Positions 16,815 through 24,547 of a stretch of DNA of 55,096 nucleotides are shown here, piece after piece. The stretch is taken from positions 1-55,096 of the forward strand of contig JANXMZ010000041.1 in NCBI GenBank assembly GCA_025354385.1. Reading direction: 5' to 3'. The notes beneath the pieces are model-generated. The model ran no database searches, had not been told where the DNA came from, and saw only the letters and a list, made by a program, of their open reading frames with translations. The DNA comes from Bacteroidota bacterium (GTDB lineage Bacteria; Bacteroidota; Bacteroidia; NS11-12g; UBA955). Numbering within the stretch: the first letter of the stretch is position 1; each line of letters begins with the position of its first letter. Made by a program: the position numbers and the translations under genes.

Positions 16815-17438
16815 TTAAACTTTTTTATTTCTTAATTTGAATTCCTCAATGCTATTAAAGAGCCCAAAACTATAGCCTACGTTAATAGATAAAATATATG
16901 GATTTAGATTATAATTACCCAAACGGCTGGTATTCATATCTCCCAAAATCCACTTGAATTCAATAGATAGATTAATTGTTCTTTTATACGAGGCACCAAT
17001 AGCTGAAATTACTTCCGGCATAAGTATAGGTTCACAATAAAGTGCATGGAAGCAACCAAACCCTAATGAAATAGATGGCTTGATTTTATTCTTGGTTGGG
17101 GACCATCTGATTGCTTGAGAAACCGAAAAAATATCAAAAGCAGGTTGCACTTTATACCAACTATAACCTAGGCTTGAATTGGAACCATTATAGTGACTAA
17201 GTAAATGGTTATACTCTATTTTTCCGCTTAATACTAGGTTTTTGGACCCATAATTTTGTAAGCTTATAGAAAATCCATACCCTTGATTCCTGTTATCATA
17301 AGATTTAAGTGTTTTATTAAATATTCGCTCAGGAAAACTTTTTTGAATGCCAATTTCCAATCGGTATTTTTTTTGTTGTGCAATTAAAAAACTGTCTGAA
17401 AAAAATATAATAAAATATAAAATTGAAAGTCTTTTCAT
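16815..17438 (-). CDS. probable outer-membrane beta-barrel protein
   Basis: 207 residues with an N-terminal signal peptide (about 1-20, ending IAQ) and a mature part made of alternating hydrophobic strands with many Tyr, Ser and Gly (YGFSISLQNYG, LSINVGYSFGLF). These features suit a small 8- to 10-stranded outer-membrane barrel. No family was recognised. The start has a TATATTTG box at 17449-17456, leaving a leader of only a few bases. Codon use and composition are like the neighbours. Confidence 0.5.
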   Translation of the reverse strand: MKRLSILYFIIFFSDSFLIAQQKKYRLEIGIQKSFPERIFNKTLKSYDNRNQGYGFSISLQNYGSKNLVLSGKIEYNHLLSHYNGSNSSLGYSWYKVQPAFDIFSVSQAIRWSPTKNKIKPSISLGFGCFHALYCEPILMPEVISAIGASYKRTINLSIEFKWILGDMNTSRLGNYNLNPYILSINVGYSFGLFNSIEEFKLRNKKV

Positions 17439-17448
17439 TCGAGCTCTA

Positions 17449-17456
17449 CAAATATA
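17449..17456 (-). promoter_or_regulatory. -7 box of the beta-barrel gene
   Basis: TATATTTG on the minus strand, 10 bases before the start codon at 17438. Confidence 0.45.
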
Positions 17457-17493
17457 ATCAATGATCTCAAAAATACATGAAGAGAAGGGTCAT

Positions 17494-17523
17494 AAAAAAA
17501 CCTCCCATTTGATTGAGAGGTTT
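17494..17523 (-). terminator. terminator downstream of pnp
   Basis: AAACCTC/GAGGTTT stem with a 12-base loop followed by seven Ts on the minus strand, about 70 bases after the pnp stop. Confidence 0.65.
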
Positions 17524-17557
17524 AATATGAAGTTATTTTTATTTTGGTAAATTTAAG

Positions 17558-17582
17558 GCCACTGAGCGAAGTCGAAGTGACC
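17558..17582. repeat. dispersed palindromic repeat
   Basis: GGCCACTGAGCGAAGTCGAAG, continuing to TGACC, forms imperfect inverted arms (GGCCACT/AGTGACC). Its core (ACTGAG-N4-TCGAAGT) matches the tandem repeats at 19775-19866, marking one dispersed family of a type I know from Bacteroidota intergenic regions. It lies between the pnp stop and its terminator. Confidence 0.55.
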
Positions 17583-17591
17583 GTTCGTCAG

Positions 17592-19748
17592 TTAACCTTG
17601 TTGTTTCTGCTGATCCTGGGTTGGTTTTGGCAACAAAGCTTTACGAGATAATCTTAATTTACCGGTCTTTTTATCAACCTCAATTAATTTCACCTCTACT
17701 ATATCACCTTCTTTAAAGATACCGTCCATTTTGTTGATTCTATCCCAGCTAATTTCACTAATATGCAACAAGCCATCTTTACCAGGTAATATCTCAACAA
17801 ATGCACCAAATTCAACAATACTTCTAACTTTACCTTCGTAGATAGCACCTACTTCTGGAACAGCAACAATACCTTTAATGATTTTAATTGCAGCAGCCAT
17901 ACTTTCACCATCGTTTGACATAATTTCAACTATTCCAGTATTCTCTACTTCGGTTATAGAAATTACAGCACCAGTTTCTTTTTGTATGCCTTGAATTACT
18001 TTACCTCCAGGCCCGATAACGGCACCAATTTGGTCTTTATCAATAATGATACGTTCAATTCTTGGAGTGTGTGGTTTGTAGTCTGCATTTGGCTTATCAA
18101 GTGTTTTACTCATTTCACCTAAGATATGAGCTCTACCTTTTCTTGCTTGCTCTAATGCTTCTGCTAGCATTTCCCAACGCAAACCGTTAATTTTAATATC
18201 CATTTGACAAGCGGTAATACCTTTAGCAGTTCCCACTACTTTAAAGTCCATATCACCTAAATGATCCTCATCTCCTAAGATATCCGTTAAGATGCTGTAT
18301 TTGCCAGTTTTTTCATCGCTGATTAAACCCATGGCAACACCGCTAACACCACCTTTTACTTTAATACCTGCATCCATTAAAGCTAAGCTACCTGCACAAA
18401 CTGTAGCCATACTGCTTGAACCGTTAGATTCTAGAATATCGCTCACAATACGAATTACATATGGATTGTCTTCAACACTTGGTAAAGATTTTTTCAAACC
18501 TCTTAAGGCTAAATTACCATGACCAATTTCTCTTCTGCTGGTTCCTCTGTTTGGTCTAGCTTCGCCTGTAGAGAAAGAAGGGAAGTTGTAATGCAGCATT
18601 AAACGGCTGTAACCGGCTTGCATAGGTGCATCCAATAATTGCTCATCTAATTTACCACCCAAAGTTACAGAAGTTACTGATTGAGTTTCTCCTCTTGTAA
18701 ATACTGCCGAACCGTGCGCTGCAGGTAAATAACCTACTTCCGACCAAATAGGACGAACCTCATCTAATTTGCGGCCATCCAAACGAATGCTTTCATCTAA
18801 GATCATTCTGCGCATGGCTTCTTTTTCTACATCGTGGTAGTATTTTTTTGCCAATCCAGATTGTGCTATTTTTTCTTCATCTGATAAGCTGTCAATATAT
18901 TCTGTGATTATAGCTTTGAATTTTTCAGTTCTCTCAGCTTTAGGTGCACCACTTTTGGCTACTGCATAAACTTTATCATAGGTTAATTCCCAAATTTTCT
19001 TTCTCAATTCTTCGTCATTTTTTTCATGGCTGTAAACTCTAGCTGGTTTTCTTCCACCCATTTGATTGCAAAGATCCCACTGAGCTGCACACTGCACATT
19101 AATAGCATCGTGACCAAATTTAACAGCTTCTAACATGTCGGCTTCGCTGATTTCATCGAATTCACCTTCTACCATGTTAATGTCTTTTTCGGTACCTGAA
19201 ACTATCATATCAAAAGAAGATTTTTCCATTTCAGAAAGAGTAGGGTTCAATACAAGTTGACCGTCAATTTTGGAAACTCTTACTTCAGATATTGGTCCTT
19301 CGAAAGGAACATCACTCATCATTAAAGCAGAAGAGGCGGCCAATCCAACCAAACAATCTGGTGGAAAGTTTTTATCACTGCTCATTAAGGTTACCACCAC
19401 TTGTGTGTCTGCATGGTAATCGCTAGGAAATAATGGTCTTAATGCTCTGTCGATGATACGACAAACCAATATTTCATATTCTGTTGGTCGTGCTTCACGA
19501 CGGAAAAAGCTGCCAGGTATGCGACCTACAGAAGCAAATTTTTCTTGATAATCTACTGTTAGTGGCATGAAATCCACACCATCCTTAGCTTCTTTGTTAG
19601 ATACAACTGTTGCAAGCAGCATGGTATCTCCGCATTTTACAACCACGCTTCCGTCGGCTTGCTTGGCTAAAATACCTGTTTCAATTTCGATGGATTTTCC
19701 ATTGCCCGTTTGTATTGAGCTTCTAAATCCTTGAGGTTTATTTGACAT
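17592..19748 (-). CDS. pnp: polyribonucleotide nucleotidyltransferase (PNPase)
   Basis: 718 residues, the usual length. Two RNase PH-like core domains are separated by a helical linker. The first (about 5-215) includes [14 protein letters not shown] and the second (about 310-550) includes the phosphate-binding segment [15 protein letters not shown] and the metal-binding [19 protein letters not shown] domain follows at about 560-620 ([17 protein letters not shown]) and an S1 domain at about 630-700. It degrades RNA 3' to 5' with phosphate as attacking group, acting in mRNA decay. It lies downstream of rpsO, a conserved order, but a terminator and four tandem repeats separate them. No TAnnTTTG box is obvious just upstream, so its promoter is unresolved. 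The tail is Gln-rich. Confidence 0.97.
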   Translation of the reverse strand: MSNKPQGFRSSIQTGNGKSIEIETGILAKQADGSVVVKCGDTMLLATVVSNKEAKDGVDFMPLTVDYQEKFASVGRIPGSFFRREARPTEYEILVCRIIDRALRPLFPSDYHADTQVVVTLMSSDKNFPPDCLVGLAASSALMMSDVPFEGPISEVRVSKIDGQLVLNPTLSEMEKSSFDMIVSGTEKDINMVEGEFDEISEADMLEAVKFGHDAINVQCAAQWDLCNQMGGRKPARVYSHEKNDEELRKKIWELTYDKVYAVAKSGAPKAERTEKFKAIITEYIDSLSDEEKIAQSGLAKKYYHDVEKEAMRRMILDESIRLDGRKLDEVRPIWSEVGYLPAAHGSAVFTRGETQSVTSVTLGGKLDEQLLDAPMQAGYSRLMLHYNFPSFSTGEARPNRGTSRREIGHGNLALRGLKKSLPSVEDNPYVIRIVSDILESNGSSSMATVCAGSLALMDAGIKVKGGVSGVAMGLISDEKTGKYSILTDILGDEDHLGDMDFKVVGTAKGITACQMDIKINGLRWEMLAEALEQARKGRAHILGEMSKTLDKPNADYKPHTPRIERIIIDKDQIGAVIGPGGKVIQGIQKETGAVISITEVENTGIVEIMSNDGESMAAAIKIIKGIVAVPEVGAIYEGKVRSIVEFGAFVEILPGKDGLLHISEISWDRINKMDGIFKEGDIVEVKLIEVDKKTGKLRLSRKALLPKPTQDQQKQQG

Positions 19749-19774
19749 ATTTATTAATTTATTTTTTTTGTTAT

Positions 19775-19866
19775 ACTGAGTTTATCGAAGTTAGTCATAC
19801 TGAGCTTATATAAGTTAGTATGACTGAGTTTATTGAAGTTAGTCATACTGAGTTTATCGAAGTATT
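19775..19866. repeat. four tandem 24-bp repeats between rpsO and pnp
   Basis: Four head-to-tail copies with an exact 24-base period start at 19775, 19799, 19823 and 19847; the last is cut after about 20 bases. Each begins ACTGAG and carries TTATnnAAGTTAGT in variant form. The unit is related to the single palindromic repeat at 17558-17582. The array lies in the pnp leader, so it could affect pnp transcription or RNA stability. Confidence 0.8.
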
Positions 19867-19882
19867 TTAGTAAGGCTAAAAC

Positions 19883-19911
19883 AAAAAAAGCCCTCCGATT
19901 GGGGGGCTTTT
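19883..19911 (-). terminator. terminator downstream of rpsO
   Basis: AAAGCCCCCC and GGAGGGCTTT arms with a 4-base loop and seven Ts on the minus strand, 37 bases after the rpsO stop. Confidence 0.8.
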
Positions 19912-19947
19912 GATAGTAAAATGTTATAAGATTGAATAGTAACCGAA

Positions 19948-20217
19948 TTATTTTCTGATACCTAGTACCTTGATAAGGTCACGGTATTTGAAAATATCTT
20001 GTTTTGCTAAATAATCCAACAATGCTCTGCGTTTACCTACTAGTTTTACTAGGCTTAATTCAGATGCAAAATCTTTTTTGTTGATTTTTAGGTGACCAGT
20101 GATGAAGTTGATTCTTTCCGTAAACATGGCAATCTGAGCTTCAGTGCTGCCAGTGTTAGTTTCACTACCACCAAATTTAGTGAAAATATCTTTTTTGTCT
20201 TGAGTTGATAAATGCAT
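19948..20217 (-). CDS. rpsO: 30S ribosomal protein S15
   Basis: 89 residues, the standard length. It contains the S15 signature: GSTEAQIAMFTERI, the LSLVKLVGKRRALLDYL helix that contacts the central domain of 16S rRNA, and the final RDLIKVLGIRK. It organises the 30S platform. The start lies 11 bases after the rpmA stop, so it is probably the third gene of rplU-rpmA-rpsO. In other bacteria S15 represses its own translation; no leader structure for that is evident in the short gap here. Confidence 0.97.
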   Translation of the reverse strand: MHLSTQDKKDIFTKFGGSETNTGSTEAQIAMFTERINFITGHLKINKKDFASELSLVKLVGKRRALLDYLAKQDIFKYRDLIKVLGIRK

Positions 20218-20228
20218 GGGTATAAATA

Positions 20229-20489
20229 TTATGCTTCAGCTTTGATAACCGAAACGTATGATCTGTCATTTTTCTTTTTAGTGAACTTAACGATACCATC
20301 GGTTAAAGCGAATAAAGTGTGATCTTTACCGATACCTACGTTATCTGATGGATGGTGTTTGGTGCCTCTTTGACGAACAATAATATTGCCCGCTTGGATA
20401 ACCTGACCACCGTATATTTTAACACCTAAACGTTTGCTGTGCGACTCACGTCCGTTCTTGGAACTACCTGCGCCTTTTTTGTGTGCCAT
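20229..20489 (-). CDS. rpmA: 50S ribosomal protein L27
   Basis: 86 residues starting [16 protein letters not shown], the conserved N-terminus that reaches into the peptidyl-transferase centre, followed by [23 protein letters not shown] and the C-terminal barrel. There is no N-terminal extension of the kind cleaved by Prp protease in Firmicutes. It is the second gene of the ribosomal operon, 16 bases after rplU. Confidence 0.97.
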   Translation of the reverse strand: MAHKKGAGSSKNGRESHSKRLGVKIYGGQVIQAGNIIVRQRGTKHHPSDNVGIGKDHTLFALTDGIVKFTKKKNDRSYVSVIKAEA

Positions 20490-20505
20490 TCTTTAAATTA
20501 TTTAA

Positions 20506-20817
20506 TTATGCGTTAATAGATTCGATTAATACTTTAGAAAGGTATTGTCTGTGACCGTTTTTCTTTTTATAACCTTTTCTTCTCTTCTTTTTAAATACGA
20601 TAACTTTATCGTCTTTTAAGTGCTCAAGCACTTTACCGGTAACGGAAGCACCTTTTAATGCAGGCAAGCCTATCATTATTTTACCACTGTTATCGACAAA
20701 CATGACTTTGTCAAATGTAATTGAGCTACCAGCCTCGCTGTTAAGGCGATGCGTGTATATATATTTGTCTTTTTCAACTTTGAACTGCTTTCCTGCAATC
20801 TCTACTATAGCGTACAT
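20506..20817 (-). CDS. rplU: 50S ribosomal protein L21
   Basis: 103 residues with MYAIVEIAGKQFKVEKDKYI at the start and KKRRKGYKKKNGHRQ near the end, both hallmarks of L21, which binds 23S rRNA. It is the first gene of the operon and is preceded by the clearest promoter in the window (-33 TTTG, 19 bases, -7 TACTTTTG). Confidence 0.97.
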   Translation of the reverse strand: MYAIVEIAGKQFKVEKDKYIYTHRLNSEAGSSITFDKVMFVDNSGKIMIGLPALKGASVTGKVLEHLKDDKVIVFKKKRRKGYKKKNGHRQYLSKVLIESINA

Positions 20818-20836
20818 GCTTTTAAAATTTGGACTG

Positions 20837-20867
20837 CAAAAGTACGATTTTTTATATTATATACAAA
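20837..20867 (-). promoter_or_regulatory. rplU-rpmA-rpsO promoter
   Basis: On the minus strand TTTG (20864-20867), 19 bases and TACTTTTG (20837-20844) match the Bacteroidota -33/-7 consensus exactly. A leader of about 15 bases separates it from the rplU start. It is a useful internal reference for judging other boxes in the window. Confidence 0.8.
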
Positions 20868-20979
20868 TACTTTTTGCAAATTTTGTAAAACTGTCCACTT
20901 TATTGGGTGATCGTGAAAGTGTCAAAACAGGATATTGGCGCTATCAATCATATTTTAAGTACGTATTACAGAACTAAAG

Positions 20980-21732
20980 CTATTGCTTTTTAGGTATAGG
21001 ATCAAAGATTTTTTTCTCACTTGCCTTTTTAGTGACAGCATTTTCTTCCATTTTATTCATGATATCATTTAACATGTCTATCTGTATTTGCTGAATTTCT
21101 AACAATTGTTGCTGTTGCGCATGTATTAAATGGTCTATTTTTTCGTGTAGCATTCTAATTTCTACTTCCGATTTTAAATTAATCATGTAATCTTTCTTTC
21201 CCCTCTGTCTGTCTTTTTCTTCTTGTCTGTTCTGACTCATCATAATTAAAGGAGCCTGCAAAGCAGCAATGCATGATAATATAAGATTCAATAATATAAA
21301 AGGAAAGGGATCGAAAGTACTTTGCCCTAAAAAATAAACATTCATGGTAATCCATATCAACATGAATGTTAAGAAGGCAATGATAAAACTCCAACTGCCG
21401 CCAAATTTTGCAATATGATCAGATAATCGTTGCGCAAAAGTAATTGGATCATTGTCGTCTTCAACTTTATCGGTAATGGTAGAATGACCCTGTATGTTTT
21501 TAATCACCATTTTTTCCAAGTCATTCAAATCGCCCATTTCCTTAGTCATAAAATTTTCAATAAATTTTTGCCTGAAATAATTGAGCTCTTCTATGCCCAT
21601 GTAACTATCATCGCTTACAGAAGGATATTCTGTTTTAATGATGTCGGAAATATTGTTTTTCACTGAGGCAATTTTGATTTTATCTTTTTCAGGAAAAATT
21701 TTACCCGAAATATCACTCTTAAAAGTCGTCAT
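20980..21732 (-). CDS. DUF1003 membrane protein
   Basis: 250 residues. The middle holds two transmembrane helices (about 115-135 and 144-166) with the DUF1003 pattern: GGSWSFIIAFLTFMLIWITMN, then FDPFPFILLNLILSCIAALQAPLIMMSQNRQ. It continues with a charged helical tail that includes a heptad-like stretch (IRMLHEKIDHLIHAQQQQLLEIQQI) likely to form a coiled coil. The N-terminal 110 residues are soluble. The family function is not established. The gene is divergent from the MscS-like gene and has a TAAATTTG box at 21754-21761. Confidence 0.85.
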   Translation of the reverse strand: MTTFKSDISGKIFPEKDKIKIASVKNNISDIIKTEYPSVSDDSYMGIEELNYFRQKFIENFMTKEMGDLNDLEKMVIKNIQGHSTITDKVEDDNDPITFAQRLSDHIAKFGGSWSFIIAFLTFMLIWITMNVYFLGQSTFDPFPFILLNLILSCIAALQAPLIMMSQNRQEEKDRQRGKKDYMINLKSEVEIRMLHEKIDHLIHAQQQQLLEIQQIQIDMLNDIMNKMEENAVTKKASEKKIFDPIPKKQ

Positions 21733-21753
21733 TCACTATTATTTATTAGTACA

Positions 21754-21761
21754 CAAATTTA
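21754..21761 (-). promoter_or_regulatory. -7 box of the DUF1003 gene
   Basis: TAAATTTG on the minus strand, 22 bases before the ATG at 21732. Confidence 0.45.
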
Positions 21762-21815
21762 CAATTTTTAAGTACGAATGAAGTTTGTTAATTAAAAAAT
21801 GAATTATTTTGCAAC

Positions 21816-22568
21816 ATGAACTGGCAAATGATTCCTAAAACAATTCCCCTTATTATTATTTTAATTGGGTTATACAGTCTTAAATACGGCATGTTGTTCG
21901 TTTATAAGAAAAGAAATAATATAAAAGGCAAGGATAATTTTGTGATAGGGGTGAACACCATTTATTATCTCTTGCTTTCTGCCATTGGCGTTGTTTTTGT
22001 TTTAGTTTTATTACACATCAATGTGCGCGAATTTTTTACCTCTATTTCTATCATTGCCGCCGCTATCGCAATTGTTGCCAAAGACTATATTTCTAATGCC
22101 ATTAATGGAATGATTTTGATGTTCAATAATCAAATTTCTATCAACGACTATATTCAAATTGGTGATCAAAAAGGTAAAATTTCCCACATTTCTCTTATGA
22201 ACGTGCAATTGGTGAATGAAAATGACGATCTAATTTTTATTCCTAACAATACAGTGCTTAGCAATGAAATAATTAATTTTACCAAAGGTTCTAGTCATAA
22301 AACATCTATTGAATTCACCACAGATACCAAGTATATTACCACCATAGATGAGTTAGAGCAGTTTCTTTTAGAAAATGCCGTTAAGACCAATGAATTTGCG
22401 GATGTAGAGAGTTTCCGATTGAGAATAATTTCGGCAAAAAGTACCTTCATTAAACTAAAAGCTGAAGGTAAATTGAATTCCAAAGAACGCAGACAAGAAC
22501 GCCTTTTTAGAAGACAACTAATCAATACATGGATTGCATATATCAACCTGCGTAAAAAGCAACTGTAA
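21816..22568 (+). CDS. small MscS-family mechanosensitive channel
   Basis: 250 residues, short for the family (E. coli MscS 286). Two or three N-terminal transmembrane helices precede the pore-like helix ISIIAAAIAIVAKDYISNAINGMILMF (about 75-103), the alanine/glycine helix that lines MscS pores. The beta domain follows (INDYIQIGDQKGKISHISLMNVQLVNENDDLIFIPNNTVLSNEIINFTK). The cytoplasmic tail is basic and ends at KKQL. It would open under membrane tension to release solutes in osmotic downshift. It is a monocistronic gene divergent from the DUF1003 gene. Confidence 0.85.
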   Translation: MNWQMIPKTIPLIIILIGLYSLKYGMLFVYKKRNNIKGKDNFVIGVNTIYYLLLSAIGVVFVLVLLHINVREFFTSISIIAAAIAIVAKDYISNAINGMILMFNNQISINDYIQIGDQKGKISHISLMNVQLVNENDDLIFIPNNTVLSNEIINFTKGSSHKTSIEFTTDTKYITTIDELEQFLLENAVKTNEFADVESFRLRIISAKSTFIKLKAEGKLNSKERRQERLFRRQLINTWIAYINLRKKQL

Positions 22569-22676
22569 ACTATTTTAAATATTTCTTTAAAAAATATTTT
22601 TAAAATTTAATTTTGTATCGTTTCAACATATATTTTTGTAGCATAATTAAATAACCAAATTTCTAAATTAAAACAG

Positions 22677-23000
22677 ATGGACAAAAAAAGAAGGATAGTA
22701 GATTACAGCAACGTGCCTGAGGATATTCTGAACAAGATGGGTGAACTTTATCCAAACGGATATGAGCGTGATGTAATAAAATTTCCGAATGCCAAAGGTG
22801 AACTTATTTCTGCAGTAAGAGTTGAAACAGACGATACAATTTTTTTAATAAAAGTATCTTCTCAACTAAAACAAATGTTTGATGATTTGGAAATTGATGA
22901 AATTGATTTGAGTAATGAAGCAGATGAAGATGTTTCTGACGATGATGATGAAGATCAATATAGCAAAGACAAACCTAAGGACGATGACTACGAAGATTAA
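22677..23000 (+). CDS. conserved small acidic protein of Bacteroidota, function unknown
   Basis: 107 residues. The first 75 form a compact domain (KRRIVDYSNVPEDILNKMGELYPNGYERDVIKF, NAKGELISAVRVETDDTIFLIKV), a pattern I recall from uncharacterised proteins across Bacteroidota. The last 30 residues are almost all Asp, Glu and Lys and should be disordered. Candidate TAnnTTTG boxes lie upstream, for example TATTTTTG at 22631-22638. The stop codon overlaps that of convergent murF within a shared TTAA. Confidence 0.6.
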   Translation: MDKKRRIVDYSNVPEDILNKMGELYPNGYERDVIKFPNAKGELISAVRVETDDTIFLIKVSSQLKQMFDDLEIDEIDLSNEADEDVSDDDDEDQYSKDKPKDDDYED

Positions 23001-24292
23001 AATAAATCTTTAAAGTCTTCCATTTTCATTCCCCTAGAACCTTTTATTAAAATATTATAACCACTGAATGATTTGTGTTTCACAAATTCAATGGCGTCGT
23101 TTTTATGTTCAAATAGATGCAGATGATCTGCATTTAAATTAGTACTGTAAAATTCAGTGCCTACCAAAATGCTTTCTATGTTTGTAAAGCCTATGCACAA
23201 TTGTGCTATGCTCAAATGTTCTGAAGCCGAATGTTTTCCCAATTCAAACATATCGCCTATTAATACCAACTGAGGTTTATCATCCATTTTTGAAAAGGTT
23301 TTCAAGGCAGATTCAACACTGCTTGGGTTGGCATTATAGGCATCTAATAAAATAGTATTTCTCTTGTTAGTTTCTATTATTTGGGAACGGTTATTTTGTG
23401 GTTGATAATGCTCAATTCCTAAAGCCATATTGGTTTCATTTATATCAAAATATTTGGCAATACAAATGGTAGCGGCAATGTTCTGTAAATTGTGTTCACC
23501 CATTAAATGCGATTTCATGGGTACTTCTTCGTATTCAAATTCTATATGCGGAATTAAATGGGTGGCGTTTAAATACACCTCACAAGCCTTATCGTAAATA
23601 CTGTAAGTGCTTTTATTCACCAGTCTTTTGCTCATGTTGCTCAACCATACATCATCCTTGTTAACAAAAGAATAGCCATTGTTCTTTAACAAAAAATCAT
23701 AAAGTTCGCTCTCTGCCTTGGCAACGCCTTCTATGCTTCCAAAGCCTTCTAAATGTTCTTTGCCTATGTTGGTAATAATACCACAATCGGGCTCTGCTAT
23801 GGCGCATAGCTCTTCCACATCTCCAATATGATTGGCTCCCAATTCAACTACTGCAATTTCGGTGCTTGATTTTAGTTCAAGTAAGGTTAAGGGTACACCA
23901 ATATGATTGTTTAAATTACCCTTGGTATATTGAATTTCATAAGAGGTACTCAATACAGCGCTTATAAGTTCTTTGGTGGTTGTTTTTCCATTACTGCCTG
24001 CTATTCCTAGCACTTTAGCTTTGCATTGTTTGCGGTGATGATTGGCCAACAATTGCAGTGTTTTTAAAACATCTTCTACAACTAAGAGTCTATCATCTTT
24101 TGTAGTTATTTCATCAACAACTGCATAACCAGCACCTGCCTGTAAAGCTTGAATAGCAAATAAATTACCATTGAAATTTGGTCCTTTCAAAGCAAAGAAT
24201 ATAGACCCCTCCACAACCTTTCTCGTATCTGTTCCAATCTTTTGTCCGCAATCTATATAGTACTTATATATTTCTTCAATACTTCTCATCAT
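22997..24292 (-). CDS. murF: UDP-N-acetylmuramoyl-tripeptide--D-Ala-D-Ala ligase
   Basis: 431 residues from the ATG at 24292 (another ATG at 24289 is equally possible). The TTG at 24298 is excluded because it lies inside a -7 box (TATTTTTG, 24296-24303). The Mur ligase layout is clear: an N-terminal UDP-binding domain (DTRKVVEGSIFFALKGPNFNGN), the P-loop GSNGKTTTKE, the central ATPase motifs VVELGANHIGDVEEL and NIGKEHLEGFGS, and a C-terminal domain with LLDAYNANPSSVESAL and LIGDMFELG. It adds D-Ala-D-Ala to UDP-MurNAc-tripeptide in the cytoplasm. It stands alone, away from the dcw cluster, as is common in Bacteroidota. Confidence 0.94.
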   Translation of the reverse strand: MMRSIEEIYKYYIDCGQKIGTDTRKVVEGSIFFALKGPNFNGNLFAIQALQAGAGYAVVDEITTKDDRLLVVEDVLKTLQLLANHHRKQCKAKVLGIAGSNGKTTTKELISAVLSTSYEIQYTKGNLNNHIGVPLTLLELKSSTEIAVVELGANHIGDVEELCAIAEPDCGIITNIGKEHLEGFGSIEGVAKAESELYDFLLKNNGYSFVNKDDVWLSNMSKRLVNKSTYSIYDKACEVYLNATHLIPHIEFEYEEVPMKSHLMGEHNLQNIAATICIAKYFDINETNMALGIEHYQPQNNRSQIIETNKRNTILLDAYNANPSSVESALKTFSKMDDKPQLVLIGDMFELGKHSASEHLSIAQLCIGFTNIESILVGTEFYSTNLNADHLHLFEHKNDAIEFVKHKSFSGYNILIKGSRGMKMEDFKDLF

Positions 24293-24295
24293 TGG

Positions 24296-24303
24296 CAAAA
24301 ATA
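24296..24303 (-). promoter_or_regulatory. murF -7 box, implying a leaderless mRNA
   Basis: TATTTTTG on the minus strand ends only 3 to 6 bases before the two possible ATG codons, so transcription should begin at or within a few bases of the start codon. Confidence 0.45.
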
Positions 24304-24529
24304 GGAATAGTTTCTTTATTCAGGAGAATCTCTTTTAAACAACACTTAAATTCAATGAAGTATTTTTACCACTTAAATTCAAAATAGATAATCTATATTT
24401 TTGCAAAAGTTTTAATTTGAATTAATTTGTATAGTTGCAGAACGCTGAATTGTGATAATTAGCGTGATAATAGAAGAAAATTCTGCCTAAGTTCATGCAG
24501 CATTATTCGGTTTTCTGTGTCTTATTTTG

Positions 24530-24537
24530 TATATTTG
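24530..24537 (+). promoter_or_regulatory. -7 box of the FG-GAP T9SS protein
   Basis: TATATTTG 10 bases before the ATG at 24548. A second box, TATTTTTG, at 24396-24403 could give a longer leader. The rest of the 255-base gap holds no ORF. Confidence 0.45.
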
Positions 24538-24547
24538 AAATAATATT

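Noticed and set aside
19775..19866. Possible CRISPR array
   Set aside because: The 24-base units follow each other directly without spacers and no cas genes are nearby; it is a tandem repeat.
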